64,000 nucleotides of DNA from Dendrobium chrysotoxum (GCA_019925795.1 CM034313.1:89373663-89437662); one strand, 5' to 3'. Numbered from the stretch's first letter, positions 38,691-52,700 are shown. Program-made: numbers and translations. Notes: generated by a model not told the origin, from the sequence alone.

Positions 38691-40081
38691 AGGTGTGGAA
38701 ATGCTTAGGAGATGAAGGAATTTCTTGGCTTACTAAACTTTTTAATACTGTTTTGAAGACTAAAAAGATGCCAGATGAGTGGAGAATGAGTGTGTTAATC
38801 CCTATTTTTAAGAATAAAGGTGATGCACAAGATTGTGCGAATTATAGAGGAATTAAGTTAATGTGTCATACTTTAAAACTATGGGAACGAGTTATGGAGC
38901 ATAGGTTGCGGCGTGATACTAATGTTTCTCAAAATCAATTTGGATTTATGCCGGGTAGGTCTACTATGGAAGCCATACATTTATTAAGAGGTTTGATGGA
39001 GAAATATAGAGAGAATAAGGAGGATTTACATATGATATTTATTGATTTAGAAAAAGCATATGATAAAGTTCCAAGAGAAGTGCTATGGAGAGTTCTTGAA
39101 AAGAAAGAAGTTAATAACGCTTATATTCAAATCATTAAAGATATGTATGCAGGAGCTATTACTTGTGTTCAAACACAAGGTGGTTTGACCAAGTATTTTC
39201 CTATTTCGATTGGATTACACCAAGGATCAGCCTTAAGCCCATATCTTTTTGCTTTAGTCATCGATGTTCTCACTAGACATTTGCAAGAGGATGTACCTTG
39301 GTGTATGCTTTTTGCTGATGATATTCTTCTTGTTGATAAGACTAGAGAGGGAGTTGAAGGTAAACTAGAATTGTGGAGGTCAACCTTAGAGTCAAAAGGT
39401 TTTCGCTTGAGTAGATCTAAAACGGAATATATGGAGTGTAATTTTAGTAATAATAGACCTAGTGAGGGCATTGTGACTTTGGCCGATCAAGTCATTAATA
39501 AGAGTACACGTTTTAGATATCTTGGATCTATTGTTCAGAGTGATGGTGATATAGATGGGGATATTATCAGCAGAATCCAAGTTGGATGGTTGAAGTGGAG
39601 GAATGCATCGGGCTTATTGTGTGATAGAAAAGTACCCCTCAAACTTAAGGGAAAATTCTATAAGATGGTGGTGAGACCTGCAATGCTTTATGGTGCTGAA
39701 TGTTGGCCATTAAAAGAGAAGCATAATTCTAAGTTAAGTGTTGCAGAGATGAGGATGCTCAGGTGGATGAGTGGCTTTACCCTTAGAGATAGGATACGAA
39801 ATGAGCATATTCGTGAAAAGGTTGGAGTAGCTCCAGTGGAAGATAAGATTAGAGAGAGTCGCCTTAGATGGTTTGGTCACGTAAAACGGCGGCCTCCCGA
39901 TGACCCGGTTAGGAAAGTAGAGGTCTTAGATTTGACTTATGTTAAGAAAGGTAGAGGTAGACCTAAAAAGACTTGGTTAGAAAATATTAGAAATGATCTT
40001 TCTTTATTAGATTTAAACGAGAATTTGACTTTTAATAGGACACAATGGAGAAAAAGGATTCATGTAGCCGACCCCACGTAG
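38684..40081 (+). CDS. RTE-type LINE reverse transcriptase, C-terminal portion, uninterrupted
   Basis: The frame is open from 38,660 to the stop at 40,079-40,081 (473 codons). The first eight come from the host LTR-like element and the rest from the LINE. Counting from 38,660, reverse transcriptase motifs are clear: NYRGIKLM (61-68), FIDLEKAYD (127-135) with a catalytic Asp, GLHQGSALSPYLF (185-197), and FADD (218-221) with the catalytic Asp pair. The C-terminus carries the usual plant RTE tail (LRWFGHVKRRP, GRGRPKKTW, RKRIHVADPT). No endonuclease domain is present, so it cannot be autonomous. The absence of stops and frameshifts implies a young insertion. The true ATG, if any is used, is uncertain. 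Confidence 0.88.
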   Translation, partial: PIEVWKCLGDEGISWLTKLFNTVLKTKKMPDEWRMSVLIPIFKNKGDAQDCANYRGIKLMCHTLKLWERVMEHRLRRDTNVSQNQFGFMPGRSTMEAIHLLRGLMEKYRENKEDLHMIFIDLEKAYDKVPREVLWRVLEKKEVNNAYIQIIKDMYAGAITCVQTQGGLTKYFPISIGLHQGSALSPYLFALVIDVLTRHLQEDVPWCMLFADDILLVDKTREGVEGKLELWRSTLESKGFRLSRSKTEYMECNFSNNRPSEGIVTLADQVINKSTRFRYLGSIVQSDGDIDGDIISRIQVGWLKWRNASGLLCDRKVPLKLKGKFYKMVVRPAMLYGAECWPLKEKHNSKLSVAEMRMLRWMSGFTLRDRIRNEHIREKVGVAPVEDKIRESRLRWFGHVKRRPPDDPVRKVEVLDLTYVKKGRGRPKKTWLENIRNDLSLLDLNENLTFNRTQWRKRIHVADPT

Positions 40082-40114
40082 TGTGATAAAGGCTTGATGT
40101 TGTTGTTGTTGTTG
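38684..40114 (+). mobile_element. 5'-truncated RTE-clade LINE
   Basis: The insertion begins within the reverse transcriptase coding region at the IPIEVWKCLG block. It ends, after the stop codon, with the GACCCCACGTAGTGTGATAA-type 3' end and a (TTG)n tail at 40,099-40,114, which is characteristic of plant RTE elements. The endonuclease half is missing, as expected from incomplete reverse transcription. No clear target duplication is seen, and part of the host element seems to have been lost at the 3' junction. Confidence 0.85.
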
Positions 40115-40417
40115 TGATTGTGTATCAAGCATAAGGAATCTTGTAAAGCTCTCTGCCAAAGATTAGTAAACGTAGGGAATGAGTGATGGACTTCTATGCA
40201 CCTAATCTCATTGTTAATCTAGGGATATTGTTGGAAATCCTCTATGTTTGCTTATGTTGAATTTTATAATTGTTTTTTGTGACATAGCCTAAACTAAGGC
40301 ACCCCTTTCTTGTTTTTCATTTTCGTTAATTGGCTAAAATTCTAATTCTTTATTGTTCTTACTTGAAAGCGTGCAAACTCTTTAATAATCATTATTGCAT
40401 CATTTAGTCCTACATCA

Positions 40418-40603
40418 ACCTTTCATCAAAGTAAATGGTTGATTGCCTCATTGGAGATTTGTATTGAAATTCGACGGCCCAAAAAAAGAAAAATTATCCA
40501 ATATTCAAAGAGTGAAAACTCGCTAATCATGCATAAACAAGCAACAAAAATGATTTGAGAGACTATAAATATGATCTATAATAGCACCAGTTTGAAGATT
40601 TAC
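40418..40603. other. Short spacer after LTR-like copy 1
   Basis: Includes the second half of the ACCTT duplication (40,418-40,422); otherwise AT-rich and featureless. Confidence 0.5.
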
Positions 40604-42534
40604 CTTGCCAAGTTGCCATAAGAACAGGTTGGCCAGCTCCCAGAAAGAAAATCTTCCCTTTACTATTCTCTACTGCGGACAAAAGGCAACAGACCGAAGT
40701 ATAGCGTGGGCATTTTGTTTAGTCTATGGAAGGAATGGGTAAGCCAGATGCAATAGTCATCTGTGTATTTTCATTTAACTTCAAAATAATGTTTCTGTAT
40801 ATTCATAAAGCATATTCTATGCAGTCGTATACATTGATCATATTTATGTGCCAAATAATTATTCAATCAAACAGCTCTAAAATCTCATCCAAACAAAGGC
40901 TTAACACAGGGTTTTGGGTTAGATAAATATAGAGATTTCCGCCCAAAAAAAAGGAAAAAAGAAATGCTATCATTCTGAAAGTCTGATAAGTGAGAACCAA
41001 CACCCATGATTTGAGGAAATGTTGTTTTATTTGTTTGAATCATGATGCATATAGGATACAATGAAAGCCCTTACCATAACCTCAAACCCATCATTTTCTC
41101 TTTCCATCACATTTTTCATAATATCAGTGTCATTTATGATGATAACAATCTTAAATTTAGTGTTCTCAAATATGTTCAACATCCTCTCTACAAGAATAAC
41201 ACAGAGAGATAATCCGGGCTCATTTGGTTAGCTTATTAATGTGAATAAAGTTGGTTAAAGAAGTTGGATGTCTAGCGGGCAAGAATTTTGCAAATAAAAT
41301 CAGTAATGATGTGCCTAGAATACAAAACAACTCTAGTTGAAAACTATGCACTTGTTGAAAACTAGATTGCACCCAATTTGAATAAAATCAATTCCTCAAG
41401 CAAACTAACAATGAGATTTTAAGGAAAAAAATAGAAATCACCAAATAAAACCTCTCACATTTATTATAATACAAGGACATAACATCTCTTTAATTTTCGG
41501 GTACCCACTTCATCAAGGAGCATACTAAAAGAAATCGCACATCTAAGCAGAGATTCACTCAAAAAAAAAAAAAAAAAGTCCTGCTTATGCATAACTCACA
41601 CCCCATTTCATAACCACAAAATACCCCATAGATTTATAATTGAAAATAAGAGTCAGTAAATAAATCACATTCACTACCACAAATAAAAATCCTACTAACA
41701 AGTTAGTGGGCAATAAATCTTGCAGTGTCTTGAACCATTGACATAGAGAAACAACCTCCTCAAATCACTAAATCCCAAATCGTTTCACAATCTCCTACTC
41801 TCAACAAGACAATTGTACTGCTGTCCGCAAAACAGCTTTCCTGTTAAAAATAAAACAAAATTGTGGCAAGAAAAAGCCACCTACCCAAACATCAACTTGT
41901 TACTTCGCAGTAGCTTCTGCCACAAAATGGCAGATAGCCCAATAAAATGAACTCTTAAGCACCATGGGTTATTTATATGGCTACATTGAGATATAAATTG
42001 TAAGATTGGAATCAAGCATATCATCATGAGTAAGCAATCTTATCTCGATAATGTTGAGTTGGATAAAGTTCTAATTTTTAGATAATTATTTTTTTAAGAA
42101 TACCTGTGAACTTGCAGTGAACCATGGGCCCTTCCATATACAATAGATTTGAATAGATCACCACTGAACGCCTTGTAAAAAGCCAAGTCAAAGAAAAAAT
42201 TAAGATAAGAAAGCATACATCTGCCACATGCTAAAAGCATGACCATAAGAAATAGAATTATAAATAGGAAACCAAGGAGAAGCATCATCTGAATAAAGTA
42301 AGTTGAACAAGGTTAGTAGAAGGAATAGATGCAAGTGGTCAATACAGCCTATCAAATCTGAAAGAGGAGCCAGCACTTCTCTATAAATTAAAAAAGAATA
42401 AACAAGTAAAAAAAATGATAGAAACATCAAATAATTATATTTCCATCATCTCTCCTGCAGTCCCACAAACCACTCTCCCTTAATCACTACATAAAACCTG
42501 TCATTTTTTCTTTCAAGAGAATGTTGACCGCAGC
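40604..42534 (-). CDS. Cluster of exon-like segments, unknown gene
   Basis: Four segments with acceptable acceptor and donor sites lie downstream of the PPR gene: 42,498-42,534, 42,104-42,171, 41,075-41,187 and 40,604-40,669. In this order a single reading frame passes through all junctions without a stop. The best piece (41,075-41,187) reads RMLNIFENTKFKIVIIINDT and on to ERENDGFEVM. I do not recognise the family and see neither start nor stop. The donor at 42,497 (GTTTTA) is weak, and the 40,670 acceptor requires skipping an earlier CAG. Segment two is also open in another frame, so chance is a real possibility. Confidence 0.25.
40790..40905 (+). repeat. Dispersed repeat fragment, inverted partner of 560-760
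   Basis: TACATTGATCATATTTATGT and ATCTCATCCAAACAAAGGCT lie in the same order as on the minus strand of 560-760. The frame covering it is a copy of the frame on the other fragment and is not a gene. Confidence 0.5.
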
Positions 42535-42765
42535 CTGAAAGATTTAAATATCATATGATTGATAACAAAACTGAACAGAAGAACAACCCTCTTAATATTG
42601 TAAAAACAATGTAGGCTCATAAAATTTAAATATTAATTCCGCTAGATTTGATAAGACAGCTTTTGCAGAGTTACTCGTCAGTAAACTGAACAAAAAAAAG
42701 GAGCTATGGGGGCGTTAACATGATTAGCATGTCATGCAAATAAAGAATACTTCATAAGAATAAAT

Positions 42766-45700
42766 CTATGAATTATTTTGCTTCTTGGAATATTTCTTAC
42801 AGTAAGTCGCTTTACATGACTCGATAATATAACGAACATGAGGATCATCTTTTGTTATTCTCTTCAGAATGTTTGATGCTGCATTGATTTCATCGGACGC
42901 TAATAGAGCTTGATACATCCTGCCAAGACATTTTTAGGACCAGATTAGCAAGTGTGAAGTGTAAGCAGTGAAGAAGAGAACTTATAACAAAATCTAGTTC
43001 CGTAAGTTGCATCTCTCAGGGACAGAGAACATTGTAAATATTATTCAAAAATAAAATTGAGGTGCTTAAAGTCGAGACAAAATTCACTCAACTAATTATA
43101 TTTGAATACAAAAGGTCTTGAATAATTATCTGAGATAATTCCTTAATAAATTCTGGAATAATTCCACTCAAATAAATTAACTAATTATTAATTATGAGCC
43201 ATCATCATCTCATCAGTTCTATTTTTCACCACCTCCTCTCCTATATTAAAACATGAAATGGAGAAATGATATGCATTCTTATTTATTTCATTGATACCTT
43301 TGCACCCTCATTTATACAGCAGGAATCTATACTATACTAAACAAATCCTTCTTTGAAGCAAGAAATTACACATCAATTCTGGGAAATTACAACTAGGACA
43401 ACAGTAGGAATCCAAAAAACAGTGCTTCGTACTCGACATGGTTATTTATGACCAGGAAATTCAGCTTTTGAGATGATAGAAGTGCCATGCCCCAAGGACT
43501 CCTGACTAATATGCCAACTGCATTACTTGCATTCCTAAGGCTTTATAAATATGCATGATCTATATTTAATTTTATGCAATATTTCTCTTTGAAACCCTCC
43601 TAAGATGCAGAGAATTAGTCAACATATTCTGCAAGCACTTGTGTCTTAACTGCAATGTAGGAAATGTACTAGATCTTGAATTCGCTAAGCCCAATAAACC
43701 ATTTCATCAAGCTTACTGAGTATAACGGCTCAAGTAAGACTTAATAGAGAGGTATCGATACTACAAGAATTTTGTGGGATTGGAAGTAGGGCCATGACGT
43801 AGATATAGATGAGAGCCTATACAAGATTGGATAGCTAAGCTTACACCGCAAAAAAATTTGCTTAAGTAATGGAAGTGATATTACTTTCTTGCTTCTAGAT
43901 GAATGAGAACTAAGCTCATGAGTATTTAGTCCAATATACAAACAAAGCTCTTCCCCCCAACTTTAAGGCTGCTAATAAATGCACAAAGGTGAGTTGGGCT
44001 TTTAGTCGTTGAAAAGATGTCACGTAGTCATCATCTCATACAAAATGATTTTTCTTTCAAAGAGCTTTGAACAATGGAGCACTATCCTCTCCTAATCAAG
44101 AGACAAAGCGGCTAAGCCTGGCTAGCTTTCCTGTTAGTTTTCCTTACATCCTGAATAGACTTTGGCAAGGTGTTCACTACAACTTTGATTTCATTGGCAT
44201 TAACCTTGATTCCTTCAACAAAGGCAAATATAACCAAGAAATTTACAAGATTGGCCTCTAAAGAGACCCACATCATTCAACTTTATTTTATACTTTCTGA
44301 GAGAAAAATCTCAACAAGATCAGAGAGATGATCAAAGCCACTTTTTCTTTTCACTAAAATATCATCCCATAGATTTCCAGATTTCTTCCCTTTTAGTTCT
44401 GAAAAATGTCCATCAACCTTTGATAAGTAGCTCCTTCATTTTTCATATCAAATGACATGAATTTGAAGCAAAAACTTCCATCATGAGCCATGAAACTGAT
44501 TTTCACCTCATCCCCATGATGCATCTTGATTTGATGATAATCAGAAAATGTATCAAGTAAACTTAAGATGGAGCATCTAACAACAGAACCCATGGTGTAA
44601 TCAATATATTAGAAAAAAGATGAGAATCATACTAGAATACATTAGCCTTCTTGAAATCAATGCACATTCTTCATATGTCTGTCACTCTGCCTTCTTAGCC
44701 AGAACAACATTGGATACCCAGTTAGGATGTTGCACCTCACAAAAGAAACCAATCTCGAGGAGCTTGATGACTTCCTCAGATTGCAGCTTTGATTTCATCT
44801 TAAGAACTTTCAGTTCTTCTACTTGATGGTTAGGATATTTAGAGAGATATTAATGAAATGGCATATAACACTTATGTCAACCCAAGTTATGTCAAAGTTG
44901 CTGTTCAAAGATATCTGCAATTCTGCATAACAAAGATATTAACTAGGTTAAAAATGTAACTTGGCAACTTGAGTGGCATCGAAACTTCTCAACAAGCTCC
45001 TCTTAGCTAAAGGGGATCTTGATTGTTCCTTCTTTTGTCTTTAGCTTTGGGATCAGGTCATCTTTAACATCATTAAGATAACATCTCTGAGACTAGATCA
45101 GGTCTCCCACAATCAGGAGAACATTTAGAGAGGCAACTAAACATAATTGCTCTGAAAGAATTCAAGAGGGCCAAAACAAAGATACAGATGTCTACAAAAT
45201 GGGAATGGACAACAAGAAAATCAATGTCTTAACTTAAAAAGCACTATTGTTCTCCCATGCTAAATCCAAGATTATGGTACCTTCCCGAAGAAACTTTTCT
45301 CTTCAAAAGTCAATTAGTGAACCATTGAAACACTGAAGGGACAAAAATATCAAGCATCAAGGCCCGCACTCTCAACCGATCTAAGAACAATAAATTTACA
45401 AAGCCGGCAATATCATTGAGAATCTAGAGAACCTTGAAGTAGTTGAAATTGCGAGGGTAGCAATGGCATTATCATCACAGATAAATCACCATCGAAGCAA
45501 GAGTTACCTCATGTGGGCATTGTTGAAGCGCGACATTATAATAGCCCAAACTCTTAACTATCGAGGCATTGTCCGCTTTGGCCTAATAGCCTCACAGTTT
45601 TATCCAGTTGGTGAAGCTTCCCATGAGGTTACCCATCTCAAGATTGCTCCGGCACGAACACGCTTAACTTTGAAATTTCTTAAATGAAATTCTAACAATT

Positions 45701-48700
45701 GCACCAAAAAGCACCTCGATATTTAAGAGTTTAGCTTCTTTTTTTACTCGAGGGATTTCACAATCTCCCCAACTTAAATAACTAATGTCCTCGTCAGTAT
45801 CTTTATACTAGAATCATCCACCAAGCAAAGAAGATTCTAGAGGTGCCCCCTATAAGTTCAAGTGGTGGCTCCCGCTATATAGCACTTTGTCCCACATAGG
45901 GTCAAGAGGTGTCCCTCATGGCATAGCACTTTGTATTTTATGACACTTAGTTCTAACATTCTGACTAATATATTGCTCTGATATCATTTTGTAACAGTCA
46001 AACATTTAACAATCGAAGTATTATCCACTTTGGCCTAATGGCCTCACAGTTTTATCACGTTGGTGTAACATCCTAAGATGTCACCCATCGAAGGATTGCT
46101 CCGGCACGAGCATGCTTAACTTGAAATTCCAATCATTACATCAAAAGTCATCTCGATATTTAAGAGTTTATTTTCTTTTTACATGGAGATTTCAAAGATG
46201 TGTACTCTCGCAATCTTTCCCTTCCTTTTGGTTGACACGTAAGAGGGAATGAGAGCTCGTCGTGTGTATTTTAGAGATAAAGAACAACGTAAGAAGAAGA
46301 TCAGAAAATTCTTCATACAAGCGTATGCTCGAGGGACAGAGAATTAACCATCTTTGATCAACATCTTTGAAGGTGGTAGAACAAAACCTCAAAACTTGAT
46401 TGCGAAGGCATTTTGTTGGAAACAAAAATTTCTCAAAATTACTCTAGTGATCAAACAAATCAAATTTCTAATCCAGAAAATTAAGCTTTAAGATGACCAC
46501 CTCTTCAAAAACTTCATTTCTAGTTGCAGGGATTTAAACCGCAAGAGTGCAACCACTTCAAGAACACCAAGGAAAAAGAGAGAACTACAGGGAAAATTGT
46601 GAGCATGTAAAATGGAGTAGGAATAACATTATGAGAGAACCATTCCCCCTGCCAAAAGAGCGAGCAGAACGAATAGAAATTGGAGCAAATTGGCAGTTGA
46701 AGGTAGACTTGACTCCCTTAAGCTGATGTTCATATCTTCAAATTATGCATATAATTGATGTTGAATAACAAAGTTTTGGCTGGCAGAGAGCTCCCCAGTA
46801 TGATGCACAAAGCGATGGGTAGCCTCTTACGCAAGAGTTCCAAAAGTAAAACCACTAGACACTAGTGTGATTGATCTAATTTGTCACAGCTCAAAAATTA
46901 ACAAAAAAAGGGAATCACTCAAAAAAAAAAAAAAAAAACAACGTAGAACAACTAAAGTATGATGGAGAGATCCATGAATAAAATTATAGAAACCTCTTGT
47001 GATAAAAAAAATTATTAAATATTCTCGAGGCCTCAAAATATTATAGAATTTTACATAGATCCCTAAGCATATGGTAAAATACCTTGATTTTATTTTGGCA
47101 AGGATCACAACATGCTAAAATTATCAAAATAACTTCCAAGTAAAAAAAATAATAGTTTAAAAAAGTTGCAAAAATTTGCGTAGGCCACCATCAAACCTCG
47201 AAGGAAACCTCGAAGGATACAAAACCTTTACTTCATTCTGGTAAGGTTCAAAGCTAAGTAAATTTATCAAAATATCTTAAAAATAATAAAATTAAGGAAG
47301 TGCTTCTCCTATGCTTGTCAAATTGTAGATACCTATAATTTGTTATTGTATATTTCATAGCTTAGTAAAGTTAACTTGTTATTTCAAATTCATTAAATAT
47401 TTTATAAAATTCTTAAATTCTCAAATTTAAGGGAGTCCCCCTTCGTCATTATATGAAGTATGTAGAATTTAATTTTGACTTGGCAGAGACCCTATATCAA
47501 TGTCTAATTACCTTTAGGGCTCCAAAAGTTATATTCTTTAAAATAACCCAAAAATATTAAAAATTTTGATATTCGAACCACGAGCTCCTCCGACAAATAC
47601 CAAATCCAGGGTATAATCAAATCAACTCAATGTGATGTTTTCAAAATTGCTCATCCACATTGCATTTTTTATAAGAAAAATGTGCATAATTGAGCTAGCA
47701 CAATCAACATCCAAAATGAGCAACACGAAGAGAAATGGACTCATCTTATAAAGAGGATGCCTAATCTCAAATGTGATTCACTAACAAATACATTGTTCTT
47801 TATGACCTGATAAATCTACTTGGGCTTTTTGGAAATATACAATAAATTTATTTGCAAGTGCACTTGGAGATATATTTAATCACAAACTATAACATCATCA
47901 GGTGGCCTCGCCAACAGGGTGATATAGTAAGCCCATCGCCAAGCTTTCATCGAATCAAGAGGTTATAAGTCTCATTCATGGACCACCTTGCATACATGGC
48001 GAGATTATATGGACAATTATTAAGCCTTCCTATAACTGAAAGGTTGTAAGTTCCAGTCACGAGCATCTCCAATATCAAACAGAAAAAACCTACATTCAAG
48101 CTTCCCCTAAAATCAGCCCTCAATTGAACTCAAGTCAAACACTTGCAAAACAATTAACATACTTTAAGCGTCCTTAGGGTGGGCTACATCCTCATAAGTT
48201 CCGCTTTTGATCTCTGCTCAATTAGAACTAAAATATTTAGGTTTTCCTTCCACAAAAGTTGTAATCCCCACCTTCCCACTATTCAAACTTGACACTTTAT
48301 GTGCGACATATCATCACCAAAGAAAATAATTATCCTAACTCATATACTTCAAAAATCCTCTATAACTCTGGGCTTCCAACTTGAGGTGATACATGGATAA
48401 AATAATATGTAATTAGTCACCTCAATAATAAAAGATGGACCCTTGAAGATTGTTTCAAGTTTAATGTCATATATGAATTACAACCACAAAGATCATCTCT
48501 TAGCTCTAAACTCATTTCCACTGATAAGCGTAAGGTATTCCTCTCTCGCAATAGTTCTAGAATTCACCCTTGACTCATTAAATTGACCTTGTGACGAACC
48601 TAAGCCAAAAAAATCATGTAGAATCTCTAATTGTACTAAAAAATGATTTATTGAAAAAATTTAAGAATGAATTAACCAAGGCTAGTCTTTGAGTCCTTAC

Positions 48701-49732
48701 GAGATTATGTACTAACAACACTAAACCACAATCAACAATATTGGTATCCTTGGGGCCTTTCTCAATTCAGATCTGAATCTTTGAACCATACTGCAAGTGG
48801 ATGAATGTTCTTTTGCATATCATCACCCTGATCTACTAGGAATATCCTAGATGAGACAATCCATAACTGCTAATCAGACTCTTTGACTGACATGATATAT
48901 TAACCCTCTGTCATTAGTGAACTGAGACCACCATAATGACCTGGAATGACAAAACAAATGGGCTTGATTATCCATCCCCTACAAACTTTCAACTATCAAT
49001 TAATAAGACTGATATCTTTAATCAAAATTCTTCTTAAGTATTAGATCTGGTATAAAATTAACCATAGGTGCATGTGCTCATGCAAAACCTCAATCCCGTT
49101 AATCTAAAATATACCCCAATTAGTTCACTGCTTGACGAGGAGAAATCTTTTAGACCATATCTTAATCTATTTTTGAGAACTACTTGTTGCTCTTCATCTC
49201 TCCTAGAACTCCAAAAGAGTAAAAAAGCAAAAACTCTTGTTCATAAGTGCTTTCAAAGCACACATCCTAACAATTCAATAAGATCAAAAAAAATAAATAA
49301 ATCTTAAATATCTTTAAATTTACCTTTTTAAGTCTCCATGACATCCTCTTATTACATAAAACTTGTACATCTCCATTTTAACTACTGAATATTAATTCTA
49401 GAAGTTATAACCTAATTTATGGTCTAGTTCATATATATAATAATTTCAAATACTTACATCCGTCACACCTAGGTATCATTGGCATTTAATACTAATAATT
49501 GATGATAATAATTATTATTACACTCAATAAAAAATTACATTATCATATACTTATCTTTATTGTACAAATTTTGAACCATCTATCGTCAAAGCACTTTCTT
49601 CATTGTTCTAATTTTCTCTTGATTTCAAAAGATTTATTACCAATTAGAATTATATCATAGCAAACAAAAGCATTGACTAAGGGATCTCTCCTTGAATATC
49701 ATTTGTAAGCCTCTCTATAACAAATACATAAA

Positions 49733-49783
<51 letters not shown>

Positions 49784-52700
49784 ATGTTGATCATTAATAT
49801 AATTATATCGTACTTGATGACTCTTTGGTCACTCCACTATTATTTTAAATACTAATTATTGCTCTATTATATGCATTTTTTAACATCAATATTAGTATTA
49901 TCCCAACTATTTGGGGTCAGCATTATAAATCATCTTTTCATTTATTCCTACTGAGTATTGTCTGAGTAAAATTGTTCTTTGCTGACTTTTCATATCATTT
50001 TGAACAATTTCTATCCATTTATTGTATGTCTACCCCTTCAACTTAATCTCATAACATAAAATTTTATCTTACTCGCTTAATGGTTACATTTTCAATCTTT
50101 CTTTGAACATGTCAATATCTCTTAAATATATTTTTGGTTAAATTAATTCAATAGTTGCCACAACAATATTTTCTCTAATATAATCATTCATTAATTTATT
50201 ATCCTTCCTATTATACCATGCATCCATCTTAACATTCTCAAGCATACCACATTCAATGCAAATACTTTAAAAAAAAAAAAATGCAATCCAACATCGAAAC
50301 CCATACAACATCATCTTGACCTTATTGTAATTTTATAAAATTCACACTTAAGTCTCTATGATATGCCTTATCACACAATATTTTTGAAGCACTCATCCAT
50401 TTTAACCACTAAACTTAACTCTAGATGTTAAATACTTATTTATATCCTCATTCTTGCATACCATAAATCCAAGATGCTTAAAACCATTCCACCCTCACTG
50501 CAATTTATAATAATATAGATTTATGATTATTAGTATTACATCAACTAATTTTATCATATATTTAATAATAATCCTAAGTTACCTATCTTCTATACGACAA
50601 TGTTCTAATAATTCGCTTATTTCAATGGATTTTTCACCAATTAGAATTATGTCATACGGAAAAAGTATATACCAAGTCACCTCACTTGGAATATCTCCAT
50701 AACTAATACAAAAAAGTGAATTCAATATTCATCCTTGATGTAATCTTTTTATAATTCAAAATTCTCATATCACTCTCCAACTTCTATTTCTGGTCACTAT
50801 TCCATTATTAGTATTTTTAATAAGTTCTACCTTTCAAATTCACATCTCTTCCTTAATACGGCCCTAATATTTTCACATGATACTCAATCATTGATTATCA
50901 AGATCATATATATTTTTAATAAATTCAACACATCTTTGATGCCACATCATTTTTCCTTAATGACTTCCAAATCAATTCCCATGACACTCACGCATATGCT
51001 TTCTCAATATCAATAAAAAGAACATGGAGATCCTTTTTTTTTCTCTATATTTGTGCATCAATAGTATTAACCAAAAATAATTCACATAGTAGATTCTTCA
51101 TGGCATCAAACTAATTCTATCAAATTAGCATAATTTTTCTAAATCATATGTTCGATTAGTCTTTCCCATCATGGCATAATTGATAAATTTAACAGCTATA
51201 TAATTATCATAATCATTTTGTTTAAAAATATTTGTATAAAAATAGTTCTCTGATCATTTGGCATGTACAATCTTCAAAATTTCGTTGAAAATGTTGGTTA
51301 ATCATACCGTGCCAAAATAACTGATATTAGTGTTGACATGTGCCAGATAAAGAGAGCAGTGTTTACTGCACGTTTTCCACAACTAACTCGTTGGGCTCAG
51401 GAAAACTCCATTAAACTGTCTTCATTATTTTTATTTAATTTAGGGTATTTCCAGGTTGGTGCGCTTGTCAAAGGCAATGTTGTTGATCCGAAGCTTCTGG
51501 ATATATCTGGTTTAATATTGAAAGATAAATATGTTGGTGGGGACAACAATATGGATGTTAAAAGTTGTCACATTAAACAAATGACATTTATGCGAATTAC
51601 AGACAGTGACATCAGCAGCTAATTTTCCATGTACTTGTATAAATAACTCCCAGTGAATGTCAGACACGAAAGATATATAAGCCGGAAGGTTAACACCTAG
51701 TCTTTCAATCGCTAAATCATGTACACAAAACTAAAAAAGAAACCTTATCTAAACTAAACAAAAAGTTAACTAGATGCAAACCTCAAGAAAGTTAAGATGT
51801 TGTATGGAAGGCCAGCATGTACATATTCAGACCAAACCAATTGGGCACGAAGTGGATCCTTTGCCTTTACACAGGTACTAAGAAGAAAATCCAGACTAAT
51901 TCGACTAACACAAAGATGCAGCTCTTCTTTAATAGCTCGGAGCAACTCCATCCCAATTTCCAAGTTTGTAGGTTCATCTGACCAAATTCCGCTAAAGACC
52001 TGTATGGTGATTGAATCATAAATAAGAGAGCAAAATTAACATAGACTAGAGATTTCAGCAATATTCATTAGAACTCATATATATATCAAACATAAAATTT
52101 TATCAAACTACACTCTAGAAGATGAGAACTTACATATAAGCAGGACACTCAAAAATGCTGCTCAGCAATCTTGATATAACTCAGCAAGCTAACAAGACAC
52201 TATTAAATTCTATCCACAGGCTTCGACAACATAAGCTATTCACAAACTATTAAAATATGTATTAAATAATTCAAAAACATAAATATTTGGGGTTAATTTT
52301 AAATTTTGCAAGTAATTAAATTCAGGCATAAAGTAAATACATTGGACTTGGAATACTCAGAGTTGTTTGGTTGATTGTTAAATAAATTCATAAAACTACT
52401 TTTTGGTGTTTGGTTGAAAGAAAAACTAATCCAAATTTTTTATTTTTCTTAAACTAATCTAGGGTAAGCAAGACTACTACTACAAAAGAGTCAGAGGTCG
52501 CAAGAGAGGCACAAGTTGTAGGTGGAGGTCGCAGCTAGTGAAGGCAATGACCCACCAAAGGTCACGTGTAGCGAAGATGGATGCGAGCCCTAGAGATTAT
52601 GGGGACAGCCCATGGATGCCATTGTGGGAGATGTAGCGATAACAAGGATGGCTGAATGTCCAAGAGTGTGGGTGATGAGGACATCAGGCCTTGGAGAGTT

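Larger units (their letters stand above)
37384..40417 (+). mobile_element. LTR-like element family, copy 1, interrupted by a LINE
   Basis: It starts TGATGAGGACATCC and ends CCTACATCA, with short inverted termini (TGATG-AGGAC against TGATGTAGGAC). It is flanked by a perfect 5-bp duplication, ACCTT (37,379-37,383 and 40,418-40,422). Inside are a TATA-like TATTTAAA near 37,604, an ATTAATGAAGAATTATTATG block, GGATCACCCACCAACC and AAGCGTCCAGG words shared with the other two copies, a CT-rich leader, and a small ORF at 38,544. From 38,684 an RTE LINE replaces the element; similarity to copy 2 resumes near 40,161. The features fit a solo LTR, except that it carries an ORF. Confidence 0.8.

Noticed and set aside
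39169..39580. Minus-strand frames inside the LINE
   Set aside because: Antisense shadows of the reverse transcriptase.
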